Assembly (NCBI RefSeq): GCF_900583165.1
Contig: NZ_UTKY01000050.1
Location: 1-64,000 of the forward strand
Source of the DNA: Pseudomonas viridiflava
GTDB lineage: Bacteria > Pseudomonadota > Gammaproteobacteria > Pseudomonadales > Pseudomonadaceae
Direction of reading: 5' to 3'
Length of the DNA stretch: 64,000 nt
Shown in pieces: positions 1-9,683 of this stretch. The translations under genes and the position numbers were made by a program. Each line of letters begins with the position of its first letter. Positions within the stretch are counted from its first letter, which is position 1. A model generated the notes under the pieces. It was given only the letters and a program-made list of their open reading frames with translations, was not told the origin of the DNA and did not search any database.

Positions 1-1839
1 GCTCATAACCCTTGGCCCGATGAATCTGGTACTCCACCGCCACGATGCGATCAGCCGAGTAGCGCAACAACAACGAGCGCCCAACACCGTTATCTACCCG
101 CTCAATACGCCCCAAAACGTCACGGGAAATACGCAGCCGGTTGCCATACGCATCGCTGATCGCCGTCAGCGAGCCGTTAACAAAATGATAAAAACGTGAG
201 GCTTGAGCCAGCACCAACTCATCCGGCTTTTCGCCCAGATAAATCGCGGCTTCGGCCAAGCTATTGGTGATCGCAGGCCGAGAAGAAGAGGGCAAGGGCA
301 GGGCAATCGACCGATTTTCATGATCGGTCCACACCACTGAGTCACCGACAACAGAAAGCCGATGCGCCAGGGAGTGACTCCAGCCAAACCCCAGCCCGCA
401 ATCCATTTCCACCGCGCTGTTGCGGTACAACCGAGTCCACTCAAACGGCAGAATTCCGTCCAGCGAACCATCAACCAACGTCAACAGTTCTTCCCCGGTA
501 ACCATCGATACCGGGCAGCCGTCAGTGGCGGTTTTATCCGAGCTTGAAGCGGCATCTCCATTGGGGTTCTTACCCGAAGCGGGCACATCATCCACCGGCT
601 CTTGGCGAACCAAGACCGTCCGCTGCCGACCCTTATCCCGAACCATCGCCACCGGGTTCGAAACCAACTGATCCCCAGCCTTCAACGGCACATCCGGAAT
701 CGTCCTGATCGGCGTCGCAGCACTGCTCAGCAAAATCGGTTTGGCCAGCTCCGCATGCTCCTCCACGCGAGCTTTTCCAAACTGCCGGGCCAGCTGGTCC
801 AGCCACTGACGCGCACGACGAGACTTGATGCCACCCAGCACCTGCACACTCATGCGTATCGCCATACCCATTCCGGCAGTGGCGAGGCACAGCAATAAAT
901 TGATCAGGACGTCGGCGCTGATTTCCCCCAGCAGTTCGCTCATGTACGGCGGTGGCAACATGCGCATCCAGCTGACCATTGCCGACAGATAGATGAACAA
1001 CAGCGGTTCATCGCTAAGCACCAGCAACCCCTTGGCGATGGTTTCGGCGCCAGCCGCAAGCAACTGTTCAAACTCAGCCTGGGACAGGTAATGCAGCAAT
1101 TTTTCGGCATGCACCAACGGGGCTGAAAGCCACTCCAGCAGCTGCTTGATGGTGTCCCAGACGGCATACAGCGACTCGCCAAACCCGCGTGCATAGGCTT
1201 GATGAAGTGAGAGATAACGCTTGAGGAAATTCGCTTCCGAGTAGTTCTGCCACAGCGGCTCGAAGGTGTTGCCCCATTCACTGCGCAGCCAACTTTCCTG
1301 CGAAGCGATCACCGACTGGTAAGAGCCATAGAGCGCCTTGTAATGCAGCTCGGAAACGTTGGGATAAAAACTGACCCGGTACTGCTGGTTGCGATCACAT
1401 TCCTTGATTTCAAGGATGCCGCTGGGGCCAATCGTGTGATGGATGGGCTCACCCAGCGGGCCGCCGTTTGGGTCGACCTTTTGCAGCATCACCGGCGTAT
1501 TGCCAATGGGCACAAACCGGGAGCTTTGGAACAAATGCACCAGGGTCAAGGTGCCGTTCGCGCCACACATTGCGGTGGTCGTACTGGGGAGCAGGGAGCG
1601 ATTGATCGGCGCCACCAGCGCTACGTCATCGCCCACCTTGAAGACCTGCTCCACGTCCAATGCAGACTGGCTGAAAAAGCTCGATGCCCACTCGTCGAAG
1701 GTGTTGAGGCAACCGTTGAAATCGCGGATGACGGACTCGACATCCCGCGTTTTCGAATCCATGGCGGCCAGCACCAGGTAGCCAATGGTTTGGCTGGTAA
1801 AGGCGATCAAGCGATCAACCCGTCAATCAGAAAGTCCAT
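1..1839 (-). CDS. RHS-family protein, N-terminal part (runs off window; start-proximal frameshift)
   Basis: About 610 N-terminal residues of an RHS protein, continuing beyond base 1. Near residue 437 it has the DUF6531 signature (GCPVSMVTGEELLTLVDG, then WTRLYRNS and GFGWSHSLAHRL), followed by the first RHS-type repeats (ADRIVAVEY at the window edge). The roughly 435 residues before it have no PAAR motif. They carry hydrophobic stretches near residues 280-295 and 305-335 that could be membrane segments, as in many polymorphic-toxin RHS proteins. The best start is ATG at 1839, behind GAGGG with 7-nt spacing, reading MDFLIDGLIA. An 8-bp tandem repeat (1803-1818) then shifts this frame to a stop. 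The RHS frame itself is open only from about 1822, with TTG at 1810 or ATG at 1762 as possible starts. Removing one 8-bp copy joins the two frames exactly. The gene may be off, phase-variable or rescued by the TTGA stop/start overlap. The toxin end is outside the window. Confidence 0.82.
1803..1818. repeat. 8-bp tandem duplication (GCGATCAA x2) in RHS start region
   Basis: GCGATCAA occurs twice back to back (1803-1810 and 1811-1818). Seen on the minus strand, it sits 7 codons into the RHS gene. One copy keeps the ATG at 1839 in frame with the RHS coding frame; two copies put it out of frame. Confidence 0.9.
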
Positions 1840-1990
1840 CTGCAATCCCTCGCACTGTGTCGTCAGGCGAGGGACTTTGCAGAGGTTTTCAGGGGCGGGG
1901 AGTAGAGGTTATCTGGTGGTTGTGTGGGAAGTTTCGGTAGGGCTAGTCATCGACCACTCGACTGGCGGCTATTGTCAGAAATTTCCCACA

Positions 1991-2008
1991 GGAGTACAAA
2001 TGTACTCC
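1991..2008 (+). promoter_or_regulatory. Likely LexA2 operator overlapping RBS and start codon of lexA2
   Basis: Perfect palindrome GGAGTAC-AAAT-GTACTCC. Its left arm contains the Shine-Dalgarno GGAG, and its 4-base centre plus the next base contain the ATG at 2000. GTAC-N4-GTAC-type sites are the kind reported for the second LexA of pseudomonads, as opposed to the CTGT-N8-ACAG box of canonical LexA. Binding here would allow autoregulation of the whole cassette. The same 18 bases as RNA can fold into a hairpin that hides the RBS. Confidence 0.75.
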
Positions 2009-2617
2009 ATGACGACTCTAACCCCCCGCCGTACCGCCATCCTGACCTTTATCCGCGACCGTATCGCGCAACAAGGCCAGCCCCCCAGCCTCGCCGAGAT
2101 TGCCGAGGCGTTCGGCTTTGCCTCGCGCAGCGTGGCGCGCAAGCATGTGCTGGCGTTGACCGACGCCGGTTTTATCGAGGTCAACCCCAACCAGGCCCGG
2201 GGTATTCGTTTACTCAACCAGCCGGCGCGCCCGGAGTGGTTGGATGTGCCGGTGCTTGGCCGTGTGGCCGCAGGTTTACCCATCGGCGCCGATGCCGAAG
2301 TGCACAGCCGTCTGCAACTCGACCCCGCAACCTTTGCGAAAACTCCGGACTACTTGTTGCGGGTGCAGGGTGACTCAATGATCGAAGACGGCATTCTCGA
2401 TGGTGACCTGGTGGGTCTGCGGCGCACTGCCGAAGCTTTGAACGGGCAGATTGTGGTGGCGCGCCTGGACGGCGAAGTGACCATCAAGCGGTTTGAACGC
2501 CACGGCGACAGCGTGCGCCTTTTGCCACGCAACCCCGCGTATCAACCCATCGTGGTCGGGGCCGACCAGGACCTGGCCATCGAAGGGGTGTTCTGCGGCC
2601 TGGTGAGGCAAGGCTGA
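2000..2617 (+). CDS. lexA2: LexA-family repressor LexA2 of the mutagenesis cassette
   Basis: 205 residues, the normal LexA length. The N-terminal winged helix-turn-helix covers about residues 8-70 (TPRRTAILTFIRDRI, PPSLAEIAEAFGFAS). The C-terminal S24 autoprotease domain has the Ala-Gly cleavage site in VAAGLP, the nucleophile in GDSMIEDG and the general-base Lys in EVTIKRF. Family knowledge: RecA filaments trigger self-cleavage and derepress the SOS regulon. This paralog normally controls its own imuA-imuB-dnaE2 operon. The ATG at 2000 is chosen for GGAG at 5-nt spacing; the in-frame ATG at 2009 has no well-placed RBS. The open frame extends far upstream, but that part is antisense to the RHS gene. 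The stop overlaps the imuA start (TGATG). Confidence 0.93.
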   Translation: MYSMTTLTPRRTAILTFIRDRIAQQGQPPSLAEIAEAFGFASRSVARKHVLALTDAGFIEVNPNQARGIRLLNQPARPEWLDVPVLGRVAAGLPIGADAEVHSRLQLDPATFAKTPDYLLRVQGDSMIEDGILDGDLVGLRRTAEALNGQIVVARLDGEVTIKRFERHGDSVRLLPRNPAYQPIVVGADQDLAIEGVFCGLVRQG

Positions 2618-3231
2618 TGGGCGCCGTCGTTGCACTGGACACGCTGTTCAATGGCGGCCGCGTGTGGAAAGGCCGGCCCGCTGCGCCGCCAGCCAGTGTG
2701 CATCCCACCGGGCTCAAGGCGTTGGACGCGGTGTTGCCCAGCGGCGGTTGGCCGGAGTCGGCCTTGAGTGAAATTCTAATGGCGAAGGAGGGCGTCGGTG
2801 AACTGCAACTGGTGCTGCCCACCCTGGCGCGTTTGTCGGCGGCAGGTGAGCGCATTGTGCTGGTGGCGCCGCCCTACACGCCGTACCCCCATGCCTGGCA
2901 GAACGCCGGGGTGGATCTGCGCCTGCTGTCGGTGATCCAGGCTGAGGAACGCGATGCCCTGTGGGCGGTGGAGCAATGCCTGCGTTCAGGCAGTTGCGGG
3001 GCCGTCTTGTGCTGGCCGCGCAAGGCCGATGACCGGGCATTGCGGCGCTTGCAAGTGGCGGCAGAAACCGGGCAGACCCTGGCGTTTGCCTGGCGTGCCT
3101 TGGGTGAAGCGATCAACTCATCGCCGGCCGCCCTGCGCCTGGCCGTCGAGGCCAAACCTGCGCAAGTGCGTGTGCTCAAGTGCCGTGGCGGCTTGGCCCA
3201 CCCGGCGCCGATTGCCCTGGCGGGGCACTGA
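2617..3231 (+). CDS. imuA: ImuA, SulA/RecA-like accessory protein of translesion synthesis
   Basis: 204 residues with a degenerate RecA-like fold (TGLKALDAVLPSGGWPESALSEIL near the start, then ERIVLVAPPYTPYPHAW). In many Proteobacteria ImuA is encoded between lexA2 and imuB and is needed for DnaE2-dependent mutagenesis, probably through RecA; its exact role is less clear than that of ImuB. It starts at the ATG that shares one base with the lexA2 stop, so translation is likely coupled. A 7-nt gap separates it from imuB. Position and sequence both support the call. Confidence 0.9.
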   Translation: MGAVVALDTLFNGGRVWKGRPAAPPASVHPTGLKALDAVLPSGGWPESALSEILMAKEGVGELQLVLPTLARLSAAGERIVLVAPPYTPYPHAWQNAGVDLRLLSVIQAEERDALWAVEQCLRSGSCGAVLCWPRKADDRALRRLQVAAETGQTLAFAWRALGEAINSSPAALRLAVEAKPAQVRVLKCRGGLAHPAPIALAGH

Positions 3232-3238
3232 GGTTGCC

Positions 3239-4654
3239 ATGCGCTGGGTGTGTATTGTCTTCCCGCAATTGGCGCTGGACGGGGTGCAGCGTGTGCACCC
3301 CGAGCCCGACCAACCCTTGGCCCTGCTGGCCGGTACGCCGCAGCGGCGCGTATTGCAAACCGTCAATGAGGCCGCCCGCGCCCTGGGCCTGCGCCCCGGC
3401 CAATCCCTGACCGCCGCCCATGCCTTGGCCAAACACTTCGCCAGCGCCGAATATGATCCCGCCGGGATCGAGCGCTGGCAGCAGTTTCTGGCGGCCTGGG
3501 CCTACCGTTTCAGTTCCCAGGTCAGCCTGTATTACCCGCGGGCCTTGCTGTTCGAGATCGAGTCGAGCCTGGGCCTGTTCGGGCCGTGGCCGCAGTTTGA
3601 AGCGCGCTTGCGCCAGGAACTGACCGAGCTGGGCTTTCGTCATCGTATCGTCGCCGCGCCCAATCCGGCAGCGGCGCGGGTGCTGGCCAATCTCTACGAC
3701 GGCCTGGCCGTGGCCGATGAAGCCACCTTGATGCAAGCCCTGGCACCATTGCCCATCGACCGTGCCGGCCTCGACCCGCAGGCCGCCACCGCGTTGGCGC
3801 GCATGGGCCTGCGCACTTTGGCCCAGGTGCAGGCGTTGCCCCGGCATACCCTGGCGCGGCGCTTCGAGGCCGGCTTGCTCAAGCATCTGGACGCGTTGAC
3901 CGGGCAGCGCCCGCTGGCCCTGGCGTTTTACCAGCCGCCGGATCAGTTCGATGTGCGCATCGAATTGAACTACGACGTGCAATCCCATCAGGCGCTGTTG
4001 TTTCCCCTGCGCCGCTTGACCGGTGATCTGTCCGCATTCCTGTGTGGTCGTGACAGTGGCGTGCAGCGCTTCGACCTGCACCTTGAACATGCCCAGGCGC
4101 CCGACAGCGTGATCAAGGTTGGCCTGCTCAGTGCCGAACGCGAGCCAGCAATGTTGTTCGAGCTGGCCCGTGGTCGCCTGGAGCAAGTGCAAGTGACGTC
4201 ACCGGTGCGCGGCTTTCGCCTGCTGGCCCACGACCTGCCGGTGTTCGTGCCGCAGCGCCAGGACCTGTTCGACGACCGCCCGCAACAGACCTTGCCCTGG
4301 GAGCAACTGCGCGAACGCTTGCGTGCGCGCTTGGGGGACGAAGCTGTGCAGGGCCTGCGCTTTCACGCTGACCATCGCCCCGAATGCGCCTGGCAAGCAG
4401 TGGCCGATAACACCCCGTGCCAGACGCTGAATAAAGTCCAGCGCCCCGGCTGGCTGCTGAACGAACCGACCCTGCTGGCCGAGCATGGTGTGCAGATACT
4501 GATGGGCCCGGAACGCATCGAGTCCGGCTGGTGGGACGGTGCGGATATCCGCCGCGACTACTACCTGGTGCAGACCCGCGCCGGTCAACAAGGCTGGGCC
4601 TTCCGCACAGTGGGGCAGGGCGATGAGCTGTGGCTGCAAGGCTGGTTTGCATGA
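3239..4654 (+). CDS. imuB: ImuB, inactive Y-family polymerase-like adaptor
   Basis: 471 residues of the DinB/UmuC (Y-family) fold. The N-terminus reads WVCIVFPQLALD instead of the acidic metal-binding motif of active Y-family polymerases (D-x-D-x-F-F). This agrees with the known ImuB role as a non-catalytic hub that links the beta clamp, DnaE2 and ImuA/RecA. The little-finger-like region follows around residues 230-340, and the C-terminal part is ImuB-specific. The true start is the ATG at 3239, although the frame is open well into imuA. The stop lies inside a 14-bp sequence that recurs exactly at the dnaE2 start. Confidence 0.9.
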   Translation: MRWVCIVFPQLALDGVQRVHPEPDQPLALLAGTPQRRVLQTVNEAARALGLRPGQSLTAAHALAKHFASAEYDPAGIERWQQFLAAWAYRFSSQVSLYYPRALLFEIESSLGLFGPWPQFEARLRQELTELGFRHRIVAAPNPAAARVLANLYDGLAVADEATLMQALAPLPIDRAGLDPQAATALARMGLRTLAQVQALPRHTLARRFEAGLLKHLDALTGQRPLALAFYQPPDQFDVRIELNYDVQSHQALLFPLRRLTGDLSAFLCGRDSGVQRFDLHLEHAQAPDSVIKVGLLSAEREPAMLFELARGRLEQVQVTSPVRGFRLLAHDLPVFVPQRQDLFDDRPQQTLPWEQLRERLRARLGDEAVQGLRFHADHRPECAWQAVADNTPCQTLNKVQRPGWLLNEPTLLAEHGVQILMGPERIESGWWDGADIRRDYYLVQTRAGQQGWAFRTVGQGDELWLQGWFA

Positions 4655-4799
4655 GCACCACAAAGACTCACGCAACCCCCTGTAGGAGCGAGCTTGCTCG
4701 CGAAAAACGTCCAGGCCGCGCGGTCACCCAGAAAACCCGCTTTATCGTTAACGACTTTCGCGAGCAAGCTCGCTCCTACAGGGTGTGGTTTGCATGAGC
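4643..4799. repeat. 14-bp direct repeats flanking a 129-bp REPIN insertion at the imuB/dnaE2 junction
   Basis: TGGTTTGCATGAGC occurs at 4643-4656, holding the imuB stop, and at 4786-4799, holding the dnaE2 start. Each copy contains ATGA. The simplest reading is that imuB and dnaE2 once overlapped by ATGA and that the 129 bp between the copies arrived later, duplicating the junction. Confidence 0.85.
4681..4780. repeat. REPIN of the TAGGAGCGAGCTTGCTCGCGAA family
   Basis: Two inverted REP units, TGTAGGAGCGAGCTTGCTCG at 4681 and its complement ending at 4780, enclose about 50 bp. This is the only member of this REP family in the window. It lies between imuB and dnaE2 and leaves dnaE2 without a clear Shine-Dalgarno (AGGG sits about 11 nt upstream of its ATG). 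Confidence 0.92.
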
Positions 4800-7700
4800 T
4801 ACGCCGAGTTGCATTGCCTGTCCAATTTCAGCTTCCAGCGCGGTGCGTCGAGTGCGCTGGAGTTGTTTGAGCGCGCCAAGCGCCAAGGCTACAGCGCCCT
4901 GGCGATCACCGACGAGTGCACGCTGTCGGGCATCGTGCGTGCCTGGCAGGCGGCGAAGGCGGTGGAGCTACCGTTGATTATCGGCAGTGAAATGCGCATC
5001 GAAAACGGTCCGAAACTGGTGCTACTGGTGGAAGATCTCAGCGGCTACCAACACCTGTGCCGCCTGATTACCCTGGCCCGGCGCCGGGCCGAAAAGGGTC
5101 GCTATCGCCTGTTGCAAGAAGACTTTGATCAGCCGCTGTCCGGGTTGCTGGTGCTGTGGGTCGCCGAGGACAGCAACACTCAAGCCGAGATCCAATGGCT
5201 GCGCCGCACCTTCGCCGGGCGCCTGTGGCTGGCTGTGCACCTGCATTGCGGCCAGGACGATGCGCGTCACCTGGAGCAACGCCTGCAACTGGCCGCCAGC
5301 CTGCAGATCCCCGCCGTGGCCTGTGGCGACGTGCATATGCACGCCCGTGGCCGCCGCGCCCTGCAAGACACCATGACCGCCATCCGCCATCACGTGCCCG
5401 TGGCCGAAGCCGGCACGCGCCTGCACCCCAATGGCGAGCGGCACCTGCGTAGCCTTGACGCCCTGGCTACGCTGTACCCACAAGGCTTGCTCGATGAGAC
5501 CCAGGTGATTGCCCGCCGATGCACCTTCGACCTCAGCCAATTGCGCTACCACTACCCCCGCGAACTGGTGCCGGCCGGCCACGACGCTCAAACCTGGCTG
5601 CGTGCGGTCACCGAAGAGGGCATCGCCCAGCGCTGGCCCCAAGGCGTGGATGCGAACACCCTGCAACAGATCGACAATGAGCTGCAGCTGATCAGCGAGC
5701 TGGGCTACGAAAGCTACTTCCTCACGGTGCATGACATCGTGCGCTTTGCCCGCCGCCGCGCCATTTTATGCCAGGGCCGGGGCTCGGCGGCCAACTCAGC
5801 GGTGTGTTTTGCCTTGGGTATCACTGAAATCGACCCGAGCCTGACGAGCATGTTGTTCGAGCGGTTCTTGTCCAAGGAGCGAAACGAGCCGCCGGATATC
5901 GACGTGGACTTCGAACACGAGCGTCGTGAAGAAGTGCTGCAATACGTGTTCCAGCGCTACGGCCGCACCCGCGCGGCGCTGACGGCGGTGGTCAGCAGCT
6001 ACCATGCCGCAGGCGCGGTACGTGACGTGGCCAAGGCCCTGGGTTTGCCGCCGGATCAGATCAACGCCCTGGCCGACTGCTGCGGGCGCTGGAGCGACGA
6101 TGCGCCGCCCCTTGAACGCTTGCGCGAAGGCGGCTTCGACCCCGACAGCCCGTTGCTGCGCCGCGTGCTCACGCTCACCCAGCAACTGATCGGCTTCCCC
6201 CGGCACCTGTCCCAGCACCCCGGCGGTTTCGTGATTTCTGAATACCCGTTGGACACGCTGGTGCCGGTGGAAAACGCCGCCATGGCCGAACGCACCATCA
6301 TCCAGTGGGACAAGGACGACCTCGACGCCGTCGGCCTGCTCAAGGTGGATATTCTCGCCTTGGGCATGCTGAGCGCGATCCGCCGCTGCTTTGACCTGCT
6401 GCGTCGCCATCGCAACCGTGACCTGGCCTTGGCGACGATCCCCAAGGAAGACCCGGCCACCTACGCGATGATCAGCAAGGCCGACACGATTGGTGTATTC
6501 CAGATCGAGTCGCGGGCGCAGATGTCGATGCTGCCCAGGCTCAAGCCCCAGACCTTTTATGACTTGGTCATCGAAGTGGCGATTGTGCGGCCGGGGCCGA
6601 TCCAGGGCGGCATGGTTCACCCGTACTTGCGTCGGCGGAACAAAGAGGAGGCGACCACTTATCCGTCGCCGCAATTGAAAGTCGTGCTGGAGCGCACCTT
6701 AGGGATCCCGTTGTTCCAGGAACAAGTGATGCAGATCGCCATGGTCGCCGCTGATTACGGCCCCGGCGAGGCCGACCAGTTGCGCCGTTCCATGGCCGCC
6801 TGGAAGCGTCACGGCGGGCTTGAGCCGCACCAGGAGCGCCTGCGTGCCGGGATGCTCAAGAACGGCTACAGCGAGGCGTTTGCTGCTGAGATTTTTGAGC
6901 AGATCAAGGGCTTTGGCAGTTATGGCTTCCCCGAATCCCACGCTGCCAGCTTCGCTTTATTGACCTACGCTAGTTGCTGGCTCAAATGCCATGAACCGGC
7001 GGCTTTTGCCTGTGCGCTGATCAACAGTTGGCCCATGGGTTTCTACAGCCCGGACCAGATCCTGCAGGACGCGCGTCGCCACCAGTTGCAGATCCGCCCG
7101 GTGGATGTGCAGGCCAGCGACTGGGATTGCAGCCTGGAACCTATCGAGGGCACGCAGCCGGCGATCCGCATGGGCCTGCGCATGATCTCGGGGTTTCGTG
7201 AAGAGGATGGGCGACGCATTGAAGCCGCACGCCAGCGCCAGGCTTTCAGCGACATCGCCGACCTGGATGAACGCGCTGGGCTGGATGCCCGTACCCAGGC
7301 ACTGTTGGCCGATTCGGGCGCCTTGCGTGCCCTGGCTGGCAACCGGCACGAGGCGCGCTGGGAGGTGGCCGGGGTGCACAAACAACTCGGGTTGTTTGCC
7401 GGGTTGCCCAGCCCCGATGAAGCGGTGGTGGCGTTACCGGCGCCCACCGTGGGTGAGGATCTGCACGCCGACTACGTCACGGTCGGCACCACTCTGGGGC
7501 CCCATCCGTTGGGGTTGTTGCGCGCCGAGTTGCGCAAACGTCGCTGCCGTAGCTCCCAGGAGCTGATGGCGGTGGAGCATGGGCGCAATGTCAGCGTCGC
7601 GGGGTTGGTCACCGGTCGCCAACGCCCGGGCACGGCCAGTGGTGTGACCTTCGTAACTCTGGAAGATGAATTCGGCAACCTCAATGTGGTGGTCTGGCGC

Positions 7701-7865
7701 GACCTGGCCGAACGTCAGCGCCAAGCGCTAGTGGGCTCGCGCCTGCTGAAAGTGGATGGGCGCTGGGAAGCGGTGGGTGAGGTGCGACACCTGATTGCCG
7801 GGCGTTTGACCGACCTGACTCCGCTGCTTGAAGGGATTAACGTGCGCAGCCGAGATTTTCAATAA
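4794..7865 (+). CDS. dnaE2: Error-prone DNA polymerase III alpha subunit DnaE2 (ImuC)
   Basis: 1023 residues. Domains in order: PHP domain (about 1-220, starting [17 protein letters not shown]), C-family polymerase palm with the catalytic acidic pair in [10 protein letters not shown] (about residues 366-375), fingers, helix-hairpin-helix region, and a C-terminal OB fold ([31 protein letters not shown]). Unlike replicative DnaE, it ends soon after the OB fold and lacks the long tail region. The family acts with ImuA and ImuB as a mutagenic translesion polymerase in the SOS response. The ATG at 4794 is preferred; a GTG at 4785 also lies in frame but has no support. The REPIN upstream probably weakens coupling to imuB. 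Confidence 0.95.
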   Translation: MSYAELHCLSNFSFQRGASSALELFERAKRQGYSALAITDECTLSGIVRAWQAAKAVELPLIIGSEMRIENGPKLVLLVEDLSGYQHLCRLITLARRRAEKGRYRLLQEDFDQPLSGLLVLWVAEDSNTQAEIQWLRRTFAGRLWLAVHLHCGQDDARHLEQRLQLAASLQIPAVACGDVHMHARGRRALQDTMTAIRHHVPVAEAGTRLHPNGERHLRSLDALATLYPQGLLDETQVIARRCTFDLSQLRYHYPRELVPAGHDAQTWLRAVTEEGIAQRWPQGVDANTLQQIDNELQLISELGYESYFLTVHDIVRFARRRAILCQGRGSAANSAVCFALGITEIDPSLTSMLFERFLSKERNEPPDIDVDFEHERREEVLQYVFQRYGRTRAALTAVVSSYHAAGAVRDVAKALGLPPDQINALADCCGRWSDDAPPLERLREGGFDPDSPLLRRVLTLTQQLIGFPRHLSQHPGGFVISEYPLDTLVPVENAAMAERTIIQWDKDDLDAVGLLKVDILALGMLSAIRRCFDLLRRHRNRDLALATIPKEDPATYAMISKADTIGVFQIESRAQMSMLPRLKPQTFYDLVIEVAIVRPGPIQGGMVHPYLRRRNKEEATTYPSPQLKVVLERTLGIPLFQEQVMQIAMVAADYGPGEADQLRRSMAAWKRHGGLEPHQERLRAGMLKNGYSEAFAAEIFEQIKGFGSYGFPESHAASFALLTYASCWLKCHEPAAFACALINSWPMGFYSPDQILQDARRHQLQIRPVDVQASDWDCSLEPIEGTQPAIRMGLRMISGFREEDGRRIEAARQRQAFSDIADLDERAGLDARTQALLADSGALRALAGNRHEARWEVAGVHKQLGLFAGLPSPDEAVVALPAPTVGEDLHADYVTVGTTLGPHPLGLLRAELRKRRCRSSQELMAVEHGRNVSVAGLVTGRQRPGTASGVTFVTLEDEFGNLNVVVWRDLAERQRQALVGSRLLKVDGRWEAVGEVRHLIAGRLTDLTPLLEGINVRSRDFQ

Positions 7866-7974
7866 GGCCAGTGGCTACTACTGCCGTTACCGCTTAAGTT
7901 ATACAAGATGAAACGATCCGCCCCGGACGCGCTCCAAATTTTGCGAGCGACTTCTTTTTGTGCAGAGCCCTACC

Positions 7975-9675
7975 ATGCAATTTTTATCCAACCCCCACGG
8001 CTGTGAAGGCTGGGCCGGTGAAATGGCTCAGCGGATTCGCGCGTTCGACTGGTCGGCCACTGACCTGGGCCCCATTGACCGCTGGTCCACCAGCCTGGCC
8101 TGCACCGTGCAGATGATGCTGGCGTCGCCCGTACCGATGGTGATGCTGTGGGGGCGCTTGGGTCACATGATCTACAACGACAGTTACTCGGTCTTTGCCG
8201 GCGGCCGCCACCCGTACCTGTTGGGGACGCCCGTGGAGCTGGGCTGGCCGGAAGTCGCGGATTTCAACCGGCAGGTCGTGGACACTTGCCTGGGCGGCGG
8301 CACCTTGTCGTTCAACAACAAAGACCTGGTGCTGCTGCGCAACGGCAAGCCCGAAACAGTATGGCTGGACCTTTATTACAGCCCGGTCGCCGGTGACAAC
8401 CAGCAGCCCGCGGGGGTGCTGGCGATTGTGGTGGAGACCACCGAGCTGGTGAAGTCCGAGCAGGTACGCCAGGAGCTGACCCACAACCTTGAACAGCGGG
8501 TGGCTAACGAGGTACAGGCACGTTATGCCGCTGAAGATCAATTGCGCCAGTCGCAAAAACTGGAAGCCATTGGCGGCCTAACCGGCGGCGTCGCTCATGA
8601 CTTCAATAACCTGCTGCAAGTGATCGCCGGCAATCTGCATTTACTGGCCCGCCATGAGCCGGACAACGTCCAGGTACAGCGCCGTGTTGCCGCCGCCATC
8701 GCCGCCGTTGAGCGGGGGGCCAAACTGTCGGCGCAATTGCTGGCGTTTGCCCGGCGCCAACCGCTGTCGCCGGCCGTGCATAATCCGCAACGCATCTACG
8801 CCGGCTTGGGTGAATTGTTGCAGCGTGCGCTGGGGGAAACCATCCACATCGATGTGCAAATGCCGCGGGATGCATGGTTTATCAACGTCGACCGCAATCA
8901 ATTGGAAAACGCGTTGCTCAACCTGGCGATCAATGCCCGCGACGCGATGAAAGGCGAAGGTGTCATTCGCATTACCGGTGAAAACATCATTCTCAACCCG
9001 GCTGATTGCGTGGGTAAGAGCATCAAGCCTGGCGAGTATGTGCGCCTGGCCGTGACAGATACGGGCGTCGGCATGCCACCTGAAGTGCTCAAGCGCGTCT
9101 TCGAGCCTTTTTTCACCACCAAGCGCGAAGGGCACGGCACCGGCCTGGGCCTGAGCATGGTGTTTGGCTTTGTGCGCCAAAGTGGCGGGCATGTGGAAAT
9201 GTGGAGTGAAGAGGGCCGGGGCTCGGTGGTGCAGATGTACTTCCCCCACAGCCTGGAGCCGGAAAGCCTCGAGGTACACGTCGACCAGGTGTCGCATACC
9301 GGCGGGCAGGAAACCATTCTGGTGGTTGAAGATAACGAAGGCGTGCGCTTGACCGTGGTCGAACTGCTCCAGCAATCAGGCTACACCGTGCTGACCGCCG
9401 AAGACGGTGACCGCGCGATGCAGACCCTGCAAGGCGGTGTGCTACCCGATCTGATTTTTACCGACGTGGTCATGCCGGGGCGTGTCAAAAGCACCGACTT
9501 GGCCCACTGGGCTCGCACGCAGCAGCCTCCCGTGCCGGTGCTGTTCACCTCCGGCCACACCCGCGACATTCTTTCCAGCAATCATTTGCTGAGTTCCGAT
9601 ATTCACCTGCTGAGCAAACCCTATAGCCCCGAAGCCCTCACGCAACGGGTGCGCAGCGTGCTCACTGCAAGATAA
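7975..9675 (+). CDS. PAS-domain hybrid sensor histidine kinase with receiver domain
   Basis: 566 residues and no transmembrane segment, so probably cytoplasmic. An N-terminal PAS-like region (about 10-155, with FDWSATDLGPIDRWSTSL and VPMVMLWGRLGHMIYND) is followed by a short coiled coil (EQRVANEVQARYAAEDQLR). Next come the HisKA domain with phospho-His in GGVAHDFNNLLQ, the HATPase with LNLAINARDAM, DTGVGMPPEV and [11 protein letters not shown], and a C-terminal receiver with the phospho-Asp in IFTDVVMPG. The DFNNLL form of the H-box belongs to a hybrid-kinase group common in Pseudomonas. The signal is unknown. The kinase encoded at 28871-31366 has the same core. GTG at 7960 is an alternative start. 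The gene ends 8 nt before uvrA2 begins, so they are probably cotranscribed. Confidence 0.88.
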   Translation: MQFLSNPHGCEGWAGEMAQRIRAFDWSATDLGPIDRWSTSLACTVQMMLASPVPMVMLWGRLGHMIYNDSYSVFAGGRHPYLLGTPVELGWPEVADFNRQVVDTCLGGGTLSFNNKDLVLLRNGKPETVWLDLYYSPVAGDNQQPAGVLAIVVETTELVKSEQVRQELTHNLEQRVANEVQARYAAEDQLRQSQKLEAIGGLTGGVAHDFNNLLQVIAGNLHLLARHEPDNVQVQRRVAAAIAAVERGAKLSAQLLAFARRQPLSPAVHNPQRIYAGLGELLQRALGETIHIDVQMPRDAWFINVDRNQLENALLNLAINARDAMKGEGVIRITGENIILNPADCVGKSIKPGEYVRLAVTDTGVGMPPEVLKRVFEPFFTTKREGHGTGLGLSMVFGFVRQSGGHVEMWSEEGRGSVVQMYFPHSLEPESLEVHVDQVSHTGGQETILVVEDNEGVRLTVVELLQQSGYTVLTAEDGDRAMQTLQGGVLPDLIFTDVVMPGRVKSTDLAHWARTQQPPVPVLFTSGHTRDILSSNHLLSSDIHLLSKPYSPEALTQRVRSVLTAR

Positions 9676-9683
9676 GGTTGGTC

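Noticed and set aside
1343..1999. N-terminal extension of lexA2 by about 220 residues
   Set aside because: The frame is open but antisense to the RHS gene, and LexA homology and the RBS begin at 2000.
3176..4192. 338-codon minus-strand frame inside imuB
   Set aside because: Out-of-frame shadow of a high-GC gene; Gln/His/Gly-rich composition and no domain.
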